DNA of 64,000 nt from Spirochaetales bacterium (lineage in GTDB: Bacteria > Spirochaetota > Spirochaetia > UBA9216), in contig JAEKNX010000002.1 in the NCBI GenBank assembly GCA_016839055.1, positions 1-64,000 on the forward strand, in the 5' to 3' direction. Each line of letters begins with the position of its first letter. Positions within the stretch are counted from its first letter, which is position 1. Shown one piece after another: positions 51,696-61,704 of the stretch. Under the pieces are notes generated by a model. That model had not been told where the DNA came from. It did no database searches and saw nothing but the letters and a program-made list of their open reading frames with translations. The position numbers were made by a program, and so were the translations under genes.

Positions 51696-52877
51696 ATGAA
51701 AAACTTTGAATTCAGCGTACCGACTGCGGTTTATTTTGGCGCTGGAGAGGTAAACAGAATACCTGAGCTGGCCCCGAAACTCGGAAAGAAAGCAATGCTG
51801 CTCGCGGCGAAAGATACAATGAGGGCGCTGGGATTCCTCGATAAGGTTGAAGGACTTTTAAAGACGGCCGGAATTGAGGTCCTCGTATCCGATGACGTCT
51901 CACCTAATCCCCGTGATAAGGATATAAACAGACAGACTGAAGCATTCCTTAAGGCAGGCTGTGATTTTACTGTAGGTCTCGGCGGCGGAAGTGCTATGGA
52001 CAGCGCTAAGGCTGTTGCCTTCCTCGCGGCCCAGGGCGGCGGAAACATCCGTGATTACCTGGCAGGCGGCAGCAACCCCGAGATGGCAGGCGTAAAAGAC
52101 GCTCTTAAGTGCATGGTAATAACAACAACGGCCGGAACAGGCTCTGAGGTCACCCCCTGGTGGGTCATCACTAATACCGATGATCATGAGAAGCCGGGTA
52201 CGGGAAACGACAGCACGATAGCCGAGATCGCGATAATTGATCCCGAACTGATGCTGACTATCCCTGCGTCAATCACGAAGGGAACCGGAATTGATGTTCT
52301 TTTTCATGCTATGGAAGCCTATATCGCGAATACTGCAACCCCCTTTACCGATCTTTTCTGCAGGGAGGCAATGAAGCTCGTTGTTGAGAACCTCGGCACG
52401 GCGATAGAAGACGGAAAGAACCTCGAAGCAAGATCAAACATGGCCTGGGCAAATACTATTGCCGGAATAGCGATAGGCGAGGGTAAGTCTTCGACAGTCG
52501 GAATCCATGCACTCGGCCACTCCATCGGCGGCCAGACAGATGCCCCGCACGGAATGACAATGGCCGCGATAGGGCCAGCTTACATGAGGAAGACCTGGGA
52601 CGCCGATATTGAGCGTTACGCGGAAGTAACAAGGATTCTCGGCTATGCTGAAGAGGGAATGAGTGACAAGGAACTTGCCGCTAAGTCGCCCGAAGCACTT
52701 ATAAAAACTCTTGAGAAGTTCGACTGCCGGGTAAGCATGAGTGACCTGGGTGTAACAGAGGCCATGATAGAACCGATGACCGACTCTGTTTTTAAAACAA
52801 TGTCCGGCTGTCTGGACTGCAGTCTGAAGGTACTGACAAGAGACGACGTAGTTCAGCTCTATAAAGATTCACTTTAG
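51696..52877 (+). CDS. Iron-containing alcohol dehydrogenase, copy 1
   Basis: A 393-residue group III alcohol dehydrogenase. GGGSAMDSAK near 95 is the NAD loop. The iron ligands are in the motif HALGHSIGGQTDAPHG. It oxidises an alcohol or polyol, or reduces an aldehyde, with NAD(H). The ATG at 51696 has GGTGG upstream. From 51723 to 52873 it is identical by eye to copy 2 at 53135-54316; only the first 30 coding bases and the last codons differ. It stands alone after its own promoter. Confidence 0.92.
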   Translation: MKNFEFSVPTAVYFGAGEVNRIPELAPKLGKKAMLLAAKDTMRALGFLDKVEGLLKTAGIEVLVSDDVSPNPRDKDINRQTEAFLKAGCDFTVGLGGGSAMDSAKAVAFLAAQGGGNIRDYLAGGSNPEMAGVKDALKCMVITTTAGTGSEVTPWWVITNTDDHEKPGTGNDSTIAEIAIIDPELMLTIPASITKGTGIDVLFHAMEAYIANTATPFTDLFCREAMKLVVENLGTAIEDGKNLEARSNMAWANTIAGIAIGEGKSSTVGIHALGHSIGGQTDAPHGMTMAAIGPAYMRKTWDADIERYAEVTRILGYAEEGMSDKELAAKSPEALIKTLEKFDCRVSMSDLGVTEAMIEPMTDSVFKTMSGCLDCSLKVLTRDDVVQLYKDSL

Positions 52878-53031
52878 ATGTGATGCCGTATTGCAAAAGT
52901 TAGCTATACGGCATTGCAATTTTAAAATATGGAAAAATATTAAAAAATTTATTAAATAAGTCAAAAAAATAGAAAAATTATCGAGGAGGTCGTAGGAAAT
53001 CAAATATTACTTAAAGTATCAAATAAAAATG

Positions 53032-53060
53032 TTGACAGATAAAAAAAGTGAGTACATAAT
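53032..53060 (+). promoter_or_regulatory. Promoter of alcohol dehydrogenase copy 2 and the sugar operon
   Basis: TTGACA at 53032-53037 and CATAAT at 53055-53060, with a 17-base spacer. Matches the promoter of copy 1 in boxes, spacing and surrounding GTACATAAT. Confidence 0.7.
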
Positions 53061-53134
53061 CAAATACATCAACTATGACAATATGAAATAAATTATATAA
53101 ACGAATAAATTATGAGAGAGATATGGGAGTAATT

Positions 53135-54316
53135 ATGAAAAATTTTGAATTTAGCATACCAACTGCGGTTTATTTTGGCGCTGGAGAGGTAAACAGAATA
53201 CCTGAGCTGGCCCCGAAACTCGGAAAGAAAGCAATGCTGCTCGCGGCGAAAGATACAATGAGGGCGCTGGGATTCCTCGATAAGGTTGAAGGACTTTTAA
53301 AGACGGCCGGAATTGAGGTCCTCGTATCCGATGACGTCTCACCTAATCCCCGTGATAAGGATATAAACAGACAGACTGAAGCATTCCTTAAGGCAGGCTG
53401 TGATTTTACTGTAGGTCTCGGCGGCGGAAGTGCTATGGACAGCGCTAAGGCTGTTGCCTTCCTCGCGGCCCAGGGCGGCGGAAACATCCGTGATTACCTG
53501 GCAGGCGGCAGCAACCCCGAGATGGCAGGCGTAAAAGACGCTCTTAAGTGCATGGTAATAACAACAACGGCCGGAACAGGCTCTGAGGTCACCCCCTGGT
53601 GGGTCATCACTAATACCGATGATCATGAGAAGCCGGGTACGGGAAACGACAGCACGATAGCCGAGATCGCGATAATTGATCCCGAACTGATGCTGACTAT
53701 CCCTGCGTCAATCACGAAGGGAACCGGAATTGATGTTCTTTTTCATGCTATGGAAGCCTATATCGCGAATACTGCAACCCCCTTTACCGATCTTTTCTGC
53801 AGGGAGGCAATGAAGCTCGTTGTTGAGAACCTCGGCACGGCGATAGAAGACGGAAAGAACCTCGAAGCAAGATCAAACATGGCCTGGGCAAATACTATTG
53901 CCGGAATAGCGATAGGCGAGGGTAAGTCTTCGACAGTCGGAATCCATGCACTCGGCCACTCCATCGGCGGCCAGACAGATGCCCCGCACGGAATGACAAT
54001 GGCCGCGATAGGGCCAGCTTACATGAGGAAGACCTGGGACGCCGATATTGAGCGTTACGCGGAAGTAACAAGGATTCTCGGCTATGCTGAAGAGGGAATG
54101 AGTGACAAGGAACTTGCCGCTAAGTCGCCCGAAGCACTTATAAAAACTCTTGAGAAGTTCGACTGCCGGGTAAGCATGAGTGACCTGGGTGTAACAGAGG
54201 CCATGATAGAACCGATGACCGACTCTGTTTTTAAAACAATGTCCGGCTGTCTGGACTGCAGTCTGAAGGTACTGACAAGAGACGACGTAGTTCAGCTCTA
54301 TAAAGATTCACTCTAA
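53135..54316 (+). CDS. Iron-containing alcohol dehydrogenase, copy 2
   Basis: This 393-residue protein differs from copy 1 only in one of the first ten residues (isoleucine for valine). The NAD loop and the His-rich iron site are the same. GGGAG lies before the ATG at 53135. It is 12 bases ahead of the FGGY kinase gene, so it is the first gene of the operon that includes the kinase and the ABC transporter. It would oxidise a polyol or reduce a sugar aldehyde for the kinase pathway. Confidence 0.92.
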   Translation: MKNFEFSIPTAVYFGAGEVNRIPELAPKLGKKAMLLAAKDTMRALGFLDKVEGLLKTAGIEVLVSDDVSPNPRDKDINRQTEAFLKAGCDFTVGLGGGSAMDSAKAVAFLAAQGGGNIRDYLAGGSNPEMAGVKDALKCMVITTTAGTGSEVTPWWVITNTDDHEKPGTGNDSTIAEIAIIDPELMLTIPASITKGTGIDVLFHAMEAYIANTATPFTDLFCREAMKLVVENLGTAIEDGKNLEARSNMAWANTIAGIAIGEGKSSTVGIHALGHSIGGQTDAPHGMTMAAIGPAYMRKTWDADIERYAEVTRILGYAEEGMSDKELAAKSPEALIKTLEKFDCRVSMSDLGVTEAMIEPMTDSVFKTMSGCLDCSLKVLTRDDVVQLYKDSL

Positions 54317-54328
54317 GAGATAGCGGCT

Positions 54329-55870
54329 ATGGGTAACTATCTTGCAGGTATAGACATAGGCACAACAGGCGCGAAAGGCATGATCTTTGATTTGTCAGGA
54401 AATGTAGTTGGGGTTGCTTATTATGAGTACCCCTGTACATATCCGAAACCCGGATGGGTAGAACAGGATCCCGACCTTCTTGTTGATTCGGCGATGAAGG
54501 CCATGAAGGGCGCGGCCGCGAAGTCCGGGATAAATCCCTCGGAGATAGCCTCCGTCTCTCTTTCGGCACAGCGTTGCTGTGGAATTTTTCTTGATAATAA
54601 TGAAAGGCTCCTTCGGCCGATGATATCCTGGCAGGATAATAGAACTCCTGCCGAAGTTGATGAAATTGCCGCAAAAATCGATCCCGCTGAATATTATAAG
54701 AAAACCGGCTACCCGAACAGCACAACATGGCTTCTGTCAAAGATGATGTGGGTGAGGAAGAATGAACCTGAAGTATGGAGTAAAACTGCCCGAATTGTTC
54801 AGATGCATGATTACTTCCTTCGTGCCCTCGGTGTTGAAGATTACTTTGTTGATCATAATGATGCGGGTTATTTCGGTGTTTTTGACAATATAAAAGGTGA
54901 ATGGGACAGCGAGCTGCTTAAGATGTTCGACATCCCTGAAAACATCCTGCCTCGGCATGAGAAGTCGGGGACCCTTGTCGGAAAGGTCTCAAAAGCAGCA
55001 TCAGAACGCTGCGGTCTTGCCGAAGGGACTCCAATTGCCGTCGGCGCTGGTGATCAGAGCGCCGGATCGGTTGGAGCCGGTATAGTCCATAAAGGACTTA
55101 TTTCGATATCAATGGGAACAGCCGGAGCGGTGACGGCTTATCTTGACGCCCCCTTCCGGGATGAAAACTGTAAAAATATGGCAACTTCTCATCCAATAGA
55201 CGGCTGCTATCTGATGGAAGGTTATCAGGCTGCAGCCGCCAGTGTCTATCGCTGGTTCCGTGATGAAGTAGGCGGCATTGAAATGATTGAAGCCGAAAAG
55301 AACGGCTGCGACTTTTTTGAATTGATGAACGGTAAGGTAGCAAAGGTTCCACCTGGCTCAAATGGCTTGCTTGTTATGCCGTATTTTGCCAGTGCGGGAA
55401 CACCTCGCTACAATCCGTCGGCAAGGGGAGCAATCATCGGACTGACCTTCGCTCACAGCCGGGTGGAATTAGCCCGGGCCTTCATGGAAGGAATCACGAT
55501 GGACATGCGCGACATGCTTAATTCGATGATGAACTCCGGAGTCGCCATTACCGAGGCACGAATTCTCGGTGGTCCTACAAAGTCGGAAGTCTGGAACCAG
55601 ATTCAGTCGGATATCTACGGTATTCCCGTTGATACGCTGAAAGTGGGGGATGCAACTGTCCTCGGTGCGGCCATCCTCGGCGGAGTAGGTGCAGGAGTCT
55701 TCTCTTCGATAGAAGAGGGTGCCGATAAAATGGTTGTTCTTGATAAACGTTATCAGCCGAATATGGAGAATCATGAAGTCTACAACAAGCTTTATGATGT
55801 CTATTGCAGAGCTTATGACGGTCTAAATAATAACGGGGTTTTTGCCTCAATAGCTGAACTGCAGCAATAA
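54329..55870 (+). CDS. FGGY-family carbohydrate kinase
   Basis: A 513-residue kinase of the xylulokinase/glycerol kinase fold. AGIDIGTTGAKGMIFDL at the start is the phosphate-1 motif. VGAGDQSAGSVGAG and SMGTAGAVTAYL are the phosphate-2 region, and EARILGGPTKSEVW is the adenosine motif. It should phosphorylate a sugar or polyol using ATP. The substrate cannot be told from the sequence alone; L-xylulose, erythritol or AI-2-like substrates are all handled by relatives. Confidence 0.88.
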   Translation: MGNYLAGIDIGTTGAKGMIFDLSGNVVGVAYYEYPCTYPKPGWVEQDPDLLVDSAMKAMKGAAAKSGINPSEIASVSLSAQRCCGIFLDNNERLLRPMISWQDNRTPAEVDEIAAKIDPAEYYKKTGYPNSTTWLLSKMMWVRKNEPEVWSKTARIVQMHDYFLRALGVEDYFVDHNDAGYFGVFDNIKGEWDSELLKMFDIPENILPRHEKSGTLVGKVSKAASERCGLAEGTPIAVGAGDQSAGSVGAGIVHKGLISISMGTAGAVTAYLDAPFRDENCKNMATSHPIDGCYLMEGYQAAAASVYRWFRDEVGGIEMIEAEKNGCDFFELMNGKVAKVPPGSNGLLVMPYFASAGTPRYNPSARGAIIGLTFAHSRVELARAFMEGITMDMRDMLNSMMNSGVAITEARILGGPTKSEVWNQIQSDIYGIPVDTLKVGDATVLGAAILGGVGAGVFSSIEEGADKMVVLDKRYQPNMENHEVYNKLYDVYCRAYDGLNNNGVFASIAELQQ

Positions 55871-55945
55871 CTGCAGGGCTGAAAAAGTGTTTTTTAACCG
55901 GAGCCTGGTTCCGGTAAATAATAAAGATTCCTTAAGGAGGAGCAA

Positions 55946-56998
55946 ATGAAAAAATTATTATTAACGGTTCTAGTACTCTGTATGCTAGCTGGTACTGTAT
56001 TTGCCGGAGGTGAGCAGGAAGATGCCAAAGAGTACGATTTTGTAATTGGTAAGATTCCGTACACATTCGAACATGCTTATCATCAGGCGATTTGTCGAGA
56101 ATTTACAGAGTATTCCGAAAAAATGTATAACACTAAAGCTGTTATAATCGATGGTGAGAGTTCAGCTGAAGCAACACTTGCCGCTGTTGAAAATCTGATT
56201 TCCCAGGGTGTTGACGGTATCGCACTGCATTGTGGTGATGCTGGTCTTTCAGCTAAGGCTATTGACATGGCACATGCCGCAGGCGTTCCTATTGTTACTA
56301 CACTCATCAGACCTGAGAACATGACTGCTCCACATATTCAGCCGCAGGAAACTCCAAGCTCCATTTACATGGGTGCAGAGGCTGCTCGCCAGTGGAAAGC
56401 CGCTCATCCTAATACTCCTATCAAAGTTGCTATGCTTAACTTTGGTGGAATCGAGCAGGTTTGGGAAATGAGAACCGGTGCTTTCTTAGAAGGTGTTAAG
56501 TCTGTTGATCCTAATGCTGAACTCGTTACTATGCTTAATGGTCAGGGTTCAACTGTGAAATCAATGGAAATTATTCTTGATGTTCTCCAGGGCGATCCCG
56601 GTGTAAACCTCATCTTTGCTGCTAATGACGAAATGGCTCTTGGTGCACTTGCAGCATGTGAGCAGCTCGGACGTGGTAAAATGGACAACGGCGTTCCGTT
56701 GACAGAAATCATTGCAGGTCTTGACGCTTCATCAGCGGCTCTTGTTAAGATTTTTGATCCTAACTGTTCTTTCAAGCTTACTCACGGTGCTGTTAAAGAC
56801 ATCGCTCGTGCAGAAGTTGATACAGTTATGGCTATGATCAACGGTGAGATTCCAATGGACAAATACACTGAAACCAGAGTTCTTAGTCCTACATTTGACT
56901 ACTGGAACACTTCTCTTGCAGAAGCACAGAGACACCTTGAAATTAACTTTTTCTATGAAGGCGATCTTGAAGCCGACGTAAAAGCAGCAATGAAATAA
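55946..56998 (+). CDS. Ribose-type ABC transporter substrate-binding protein
   Basis: A 350-residue exported protein. The signal peptide ends VFAGG, followed by an acidic EQEDAKEYD. The periplasmic-binding domain is of the ribose/AI-2 (Peripla_BP_4) type: GVDGIALHCGDAG near 88, and GVNLIFAANDEMALGALAA in the second lobe. AAGGAGG precedes the ATG. It delivers a sugar or polyol to the two permeases. A terminator-like hairpin after it should raise its expression compared with the permeases. Confidence 0.9.
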   Translation: MKKLLLTVLVLCMLAGTVFAGGEQEDAKEYDFVIGKIPYTFEHAYHQAICREFTEYSEKMYNTKAVIIDGESSAEATLAAVENLISQGVDGIALHCGDAGLSAKAIDMAHAAGVPIVTTLIRPENMTAPHIQPQETPSSIYMGAEAARQWKAAHPNTPIKVAMLNFGGIEQVWEMRTGAFLEGVKSVDPNAELVTMLNGQGSTVKSMEIILDVLQGDPGVNLIFAANDEMALGALAACEQLGRGKMDNGVPLTEIIAGLDASSAALVKIFDPNCSFKLTHGAVKDIARAEVDTVMAMINGEIPMDKYTETRVLSPTFDYWNTSLAEAQRHLEINFFYEGDLEADVKAAMK

Positions 56999-57010
56999 TC
57001 AATTTTATTG

Positions 57011-57056
57011 AAAAGGCAGTAATGTCTAAGGACTGAACTGCCTTTTCTTTTTTTTA
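57011..57056 (+). terminator. Terminator hairpin after the binding-protein gene
   Basis: AAAAGGCAGT (57011-57020) pairs with ACTGCCTTTT (57037-57046), followed by C and a run of T. It separates the binding-protein gene from the permease genes and is probably a partial terminator, because the ABC genes continue downstream on the same strand. Confidence 0.85.
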
Positions 57057-57185
57057 TCACAAACAATGAAAAGTAATATCTAAGAAAAAACTGGAATGGT
57101 TTTTTGATATTTCTCGGAGTTTACTTATTTCCTTTACAGTCAACAAGTAAACATCCACAATCACAAATTTTTTGGAGGTACACCG

Positions 57186-58151
57186 ATGACCGGGAAATTG
57201 AAGCTGCCGAGATTTCGATCGCAGCTGCCAATTTTAGTAGGAATTATTGTTTTTATGATGATTGTTCTGACAATAATTTCTCCTAATTTTCTGAAGGTGC
57301 AGAACTTTAGTAATATTCTTTTAAAAATCGGTATATATATATTAATTGCATCCGCAGCCAACTTAATTATGATTACCGGTAATCTCGATTTATCTGTTGG
57401 AGCAGTATTGGCTTTTTCAGGCATACTTCATGCTTATATGTGCAAGCACGGAGTACCCATTCCGTTATCAATTCTAATTACCTGTATTGCCGCTATGGGC
57501 TGGGGCGTTTTTAATGGATTTATTGTAGGTAAGCTCCGTATTGTTCCTGTAGTAGCAACGCTCGGAACGATGTATATAGCCGAGGGGTTTGCGTTTCTGA
57601 TTGCCCGCTGGGATGGCGGAACAAATATAATGCTTGGTCTTCCAGGTGCTTATACCAGACTCGGACGTTATATGATGTTTGGAAAGATTCCTGTTATTAT
57701 CGTTTTTGTAGTGATAGTAGCTGCAATTTTTCTATTTATAGAGAAGAAAACTAAACTTGGCCGTTTCAGCTATGCAATAGGTGACAACCGATCTGCCGCT
57801 GAACTTTCAGGTATAAATGTAACTAAGGTAATAATTATCCTTTACGCTCTATCAGCACTGCTTGCCGGATTTTCAGGAATCCTTCAGTCATCGCGTGTCG
57901 GACTTGCCGCACCTAATGTTGGTAGAATGATGGAAACCTATGTTCTTATAGTCTGTGTTCTAGGTGGAACAAAGATGTCGGGAGGAAAGGGATCTATTAT
58001 TGGTGTACTGCTGGGAGCGGCTATAATTGGGCTGCTTGAGAACGGTCTTAACCTGCTCGGTATTGATCACTTCTATCAGGAAGTTGCTCGAGGTCTTATT
58101 CTTATAATAGCCGTGCTGGCACAGAAGAGCAGCGGCAATGGACGCAATTAA
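57186..58151 (+). CDS. Ribose-type ABC permease (first)
   Basis: A 321-residue membrane protein with eight to ten hydrophobic segments (BPD_transp_2 type). NLDLSVGAVLAFSGI near 80 is the typical permease motif. GGTKMSGGKGSIIGVLLGA is the C-terminal motif. GGAGG precedes the ATG. Pairs with the other permease (59723-60745) and the ATPase. Confidence 0.9.
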   Translation: MTGKLKLPRFRSQLPILVGIIVFMMIVLTIISPNFLKVQNFSNILLKIGIYILIASAANLIMITGNLDLSVGAVLAFSGILHAYMCKHGVPIPLSILITCIAAMGWGVFNGFIVGKLRIVPVVATLGTMYIAEGFAFLIARWDGGTNIMLGLPGAYTRLGRYMMFGKIPVIIVFVVIVAAIFLFIEKKTKLGRFSYAIGDNRSAAELSGINVTKVIIILYALSALLAGFSGILQSSRVGLAAPNVGRMMETYVLIVCVLGGTKMSGGKGSIIGVLLGAAIIGLLENGLNLLGIDHFYQEVARGLILIIAVLAQKSSGNGRN

Positions 58152-58181
58152 TGCGTATGAAGTTGAAGGTGAGGTTGGAAC

Positions 58182-59726
58182 ATGAGTAATGATGTTATAA
58201 TAGAAGTAAGAGGCCTGGAGAAGGAATTTCCGGGAGTAAGAGCACTTAAGGGTGTTGATTTTGATATTAAACGCGGAACTGTTCATTGTGTTGTCGGTGA
58301 AAACGGAGCCGGAAAATCAACCTTCATAAAGATCCTCACTGGTGCTCATAGAAGAACCGGAGGGTCGCTTAAGTTTAACGGTAACGATTTCGATCCGAAG
58401 AGTATTCGAGAAGCCATGAATGCAGGAATAAGCGTTCTGTATCAGGAATTGAATGTTGTTGACGACCTGACAACCGAAGAAAATCTTACCCTCGGTAAAG
58501 AAAAAAGTAAATTCGGTTTTATCCAGAAATCAGACGGTCTGGGCAAGATGATGGATATAATCAGAAGCCTGGATGATTCAATCGAACTTGATATGCCTGT
58601 GGACATTCTAAGTGTCGCTCAGAAACAGGTAATAGAGATTGCTAAGGCTTTATCCACCGATTGTTCTGTCCTTGTTATGGACGAACCAACAGCCTCTCTC
58701 AGTGAGGATGAGGTCAGACGTTTGTTTCTTACTGTTAAGAAACTTAAAGAGCAGGGAATAACAATTATCTTTATTTCACATAAACTAAGTGAAATCTTTG
58801 AGATAGGTGACTATGTAACTGTATTCCGTGACGGTGAGATGACAGGGACAAAGTCTGTTCCCGAAATAGCTGGTTATGAGGATGCCTTGGGCTGTCCCGA
58901 TACTTTTGATGACAAGACAATTACTGATGCCTGCACCGAACTTGTAAGGCTTATGATAGGGAAGGTCATCGATCAGGCGTATATCGCGAGTGAGAGTGAT
59001 TACTCTCAGAAGCTGCTTGAGGTAAAGAATGTAAGCAACCATAGACTTCATGATATCAATTTCGATTTATACAAGGGTGAGATACTCGGCTTTTACGGCC
59101 TCGTAGGCGCCGGAAAGACAGAAGTTGGAAGATTCTTGTATGGAATTGACAACTATGAAGGAGACATATTTGTCAACGGTGAGAAATGTGATTATAAGAA
59201 TGTAATTGGAGCGCTTGAGCAAGGTTTTGCAATGGTCCCTGAAGAACGAAGGGTAGACGGTATTTTCGGTCAGCTTCCAATACGTGCAAATATTCCAATG
59301 ATGCGGATGGACAGCGTCCTGTCTTCCGGTCTGATTAGCAGGATTAAGGAGAATAAGCTTGCCGATAAGTTTATGAAGATGATGTCTGTCGCGGCAAAAG
59401 ATCGTGAGCAGGCAGTGGCATTCCTTTCCGGTGGAAACCAGCAGAAGGTTGTTATAGCCAAATGCTTAAACCGTGATGCAGATATTATAATGCTTGATGA
59501 ACCTACCCGCGGTGTTGATGTTGGGGCTAAAGAAGAAATTCACGATATCATCCGGGGGCTCGCTAATGAGGGAAAGAGTATAATTGTATTCTCATCAGAG
59601 CTGCCTGAAATTACTCATCTCTGTGATCGTATAGTGCTGATGTATGACGGTTCAATCGGAGAGATCGTGAAAAACAAAAAAGACATTGATATCGACCACA
59701 TTATGAATATAGTGGCTGGAGGTTGA
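58182..59726 (+). CDS. Ribose-type ABC ATPase (two ATPase halves)
   Basis: A 514-residue ATPase. The first half has GENGAGKSTFIKIL and LSVAQKQVIEIAKAL (a variant signature), with Walker B VLVMDEPTASLS. The second half has GLVGAGKTEVGRFL, typical for this class, LSGGNQQKVVIAKCL and MLDEPTRGVDVGAK. Between the halves is an extra stretch (about 215-255: EIAGYEDALGCPDTFDD), longer than in most RbsA proteins. It drives import of the substrate. Confidence 0.9.
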   Translation: MSNDVIIEVRGLEKEFPGVRALKGVDFDIKRGTVHCVVGENGAGKSTFIKILTGAHRRTGGSLKFNGNDFDPKSIREAMNAGISVLYQELNVVDDLTTEENLTLGKEKSKFGFIQKSDGLGKMMDIIRSLDDSIELDMPVDILSVAQKQVIEIAKALSTDCSVLVMDEPTASLSEDEVRRLFLTVKKLKEQGITIIFISHKLSEIFEIGDYVTVFRDGEMTGTKSVPEIAGYEDALGCPDTFDDKTITDACTELVRLMIGKVIDQAYIASESDYSQKLLEVKNVSNHRLHDINFDLYKGEILGFYGLVGAGKTEVGRFLYGIDNYEGDIFVNGEKCDYKNVIGALEQGFAMVPEERRVDGIFGQLPIRANIPMMRMDSVLSSGLISRIKENKLADKFMKMMSVAAKDREQAVAFLSGGNQQKVVIAKCLNRDADIIMLDEPTRGVDVGAKEEIHDIIRGLANEGKSIIVFSSELPEITHLCDRIVLMYDGSIGEIVKNKKDIDIDHIMNIVAGG

Positions 59727-60745
59727 GTAGTATGAATAAACTGAATAAAGAAAGATTTGCTTTTTTGAAACAACCTACATTTATTTTATTTCTGGTTTTT
59801 GTTGCGCTTAACGTTTTCTTCGCACTTTCAACACCCAGGTTTTTCAAATTAAGCAACTATATGAATATGGTGAAACAATCTACCATGATAATGATTGTCG
59901 GATGCGGTGCGACCTTTCTGATGATGACCGAACATCTTGATCTTTCGGTGGGAAGTAACCTTGCACTTACTAGCATCATCTACACCTTTCTTGTTGTCTT
60001 CGGAATACCGGGACTCGGAATTGCGCCTCTGCCACTACTTACAGCTGGAATTATTGTTATAATAATCGGTGCTGTTATAGGTGTGTTAAATGGACTTCTT
60101 GTAACTAAGTTTGGTTTTGAATCATTCATTGCAACTTTGGGTATGATGTATATAGGACGCGGACTTGCTCTCGCCGTCGTAGGCGGGAATTCAATTCGTT
60201 CAGGTTTTCCGGAGAACTTCGGTGTCTTAGGTAATGATAAAGTATTAGGAATTCCGTATCTGTTCATCTTTGTTATTGCAGCTATTGTGATATTTACGGT
60301 TCTTCATAAGAAGACGCTGCTTGGTAAGCATTCGGTTGCGATAGGCGGTAATAAGAACGCGGCCTTCTTCAGCGGTATTAATCCTAAGAAGATAGTAATG
60401 ACTCTTTATATTATTACAGGAGCTCTGGCAGCAGTTGCCGGAATACTCACAGCATCAAGGCTGGAGCATGGTGATCCGAGAACGGGAACCGGTTTTGAGT
60501 TTACAGTCCTGGTTGCTGTCCTTCTCGGCGGAACTCCGCTTTCAGGCGGTAAGGGAACCATTATCGGAACCGTTATCGGTGCGATGATTATAACAGTTCT
60601 CGGTAATGGACTAAACGCAATGGACATCCTGAAATTCTGGCAGATAGTATTTAAGGGAATTATTCTTATAGGAGCAATTGTTCTCCATAGCCAGATGAGA
60701 GAAAAACGAAGAATGACGGTTGTAAACGCAGGAACCAGAAGTTAG
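59723..60745 (+). CDS. Ribose-type ABC permease (second)
   Basis: A 340-residue permease of the same family as the first. TEHLDLSVGSNLALTSI near 72 and GGTPLSGGKGTIIGTVIGA near 270 are the family motifs. It overlaps the ATPase gene by four bases (the ATG/TGA type). Together with 57186-58151 it forms the heterodimeric channel. Confidence 0.9.
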   Translation: MSSMNKLNKERFAFLKQPTFILFLVFVALNVFFALSTPRFFKLSNYMNMVKQSTMIMIVGCGATFLMMTEHLDLSVGSNLALTSIIYTFLVVFGIPGLGIAPLPLLTAGIIVIIIGAVIGVLNGLLVTKFGFESFIATLGMMYIGRGLALAVVGGNSIRSGFPENFGVLGNDKVLGIPYLFIFVIAAIVIFTVLHKKTLLGKHSVAIGGNKNAAFFSGINPKKIVMTLYIITGALAAVAGILTASRLEHGDPRTGTGFEFTVLVAVLLGGTPLSGGKGTIIGTVIGAMIITVLGNGLNAMDILKFWQIVFKGIILIGAIVLHSQMREKRRMTVVNAGTRS

Positions 60746-60810
60746 AGATTCTCCAGAACATTCCGGAGGTGTGCTATCCAAAGTAAAGGAATCAGTTGCA
60801 CTCCGCGGCG

Positions 60811-60843
60811 CCTCTGATTTGCCGAATTCCGGCATATCAGAGG
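60811..60843. promoter_or_regulatory. Long hairpin / operator candidate before the first IclR gene
   Basis: CCTCTGAT pairs with ATCAGAGG and TGCCG with CGGCA around an AATTC loop: 13 pairs with one mismatch. It has no T-run, so an operator is as likely as a terminator. It lies between the permease stop and the first IclR gene. Confidence 0.5.
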
Positions 60844-60861
60844 TGACCATAACTTTAGAAA

Positions 60862-60898
60862 CTGCCGTAGGGGCGCCCCCCCCCGCCGGCAGCTTTTG
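60862..60898 (+). terminator. Terminator candidate before the first IclR gene
   Basis: CTGCCG (60862-60867) pairs with CGGCAG (60887-60892), with a G-rich/C-rich inner stem (GGGGCGCCCC-like) and TTTT afterwards. It would end the ABC operon before the regulator gene. Confidence 0.6.
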
Positions 60899-60918
60899 AT
60901 TAAAAAATGGAAGTAGCA

Positions 60919-61695
60919 ATGAGTGTAAAAGCAGAACGATATATAATTCCTAATATTGCAAGGGCTCTTAAGATACTTGAGAGTCTTGCCAGAGAAGAGA
61001 ACGGTTCATCTATCTCCGAGCTTGCCCAGAGGTTTGAAATTCCGGTGAACTCGACATTCCGGATTCTCAAGAGTCTCGAGGCTTACGGTTATGTCGAGGA
61101 GGAGAATAGAAGGTACTTTACGACACCCAGACTGCTTTATCTCGGGTATGCGGGGATGAGTAAGAAAGGCCTTGTCCAGAATTCAGTTGATCTTATGCAT
61201 GCGCTCAGGGATGACATAAATGAAACAGTAATGCTCGGAACCCTGGTTTCAAATCAGGTTGTCATAATAGAACAGTTTCCATCCTTTGAGTTTATCAAGT
61301 TCACAACTGATATCGGTCACAGGGTTCCCGTGTATGCCTCGGCCCCCGGAAAGGCTATTCTTGCCAATCTTCCCGAGCAGGAGCTGGAGGCCGTACTCAG
61401 TCATATTAATTTCAAGCGCTTCAATGATAATACCATTCCGGGAAAGAAAGTCATGCAGGATGAAATCGAGAAGATAAGAGCAGACAAGTATTCTGTTGAT
61501 AATGGTGAAGAGATTACAGGCATTATATGTGTTGCCGCCCCTATACTTGATTATCGGCAGTATCCTGTGGCGTCAATCTGGCTCACAGGTCCTGATTTCA
61601 GGATGAAGGCAAAGGGGCTGGAGCATATTGGAATAACAGTGGCCGATTTTGCCAGGCAGATATCAAAACGTTTTGGTTTCGATCAGCCCGGCTGA
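60919..61695 (+). CDS. IclR-family transcriptional regulator (first)
   Basis: A 258-residue regulator. The winged helix (residues about 8-70) has ELAQRFEIPVNSTFRILKSL. The C-terminal IclR effector domain has HRVPVYASAPGKAILANL. It follows the ABC operon and is close in sequence to the second IclR (62792-63592). GGAAG lies before the ATG at 60919; the ATG at 60907 is also possible. It probably controls the sugar operon or the SMP-30 gene between the two IclR genes. Confidence 0.88.
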   Translation: MSVKAERYIIPNIARALKILESLAREENGSSISELAQRFEIPVNSTFRILKSLEAYGYVEEENRRYFTTPRLLYLGYAGMSKKGLVQNSVDLMHALRDDINETVMLGTLVSNQVVIIEQFPSFEFIKFTTDIGHRVPVYASAPGKAILANLPEQELEAVLSHINFKRFNDNTIPGKKVMQDEIEKIRADKYSVDNGEEITGIICVAAPILDYRQYPVASIWLTGPDFRMKAKGLEHIGITVADFARQISKRFGFDQPG

Positions 61696-61704
61696 TGGGT
61701 CGGC

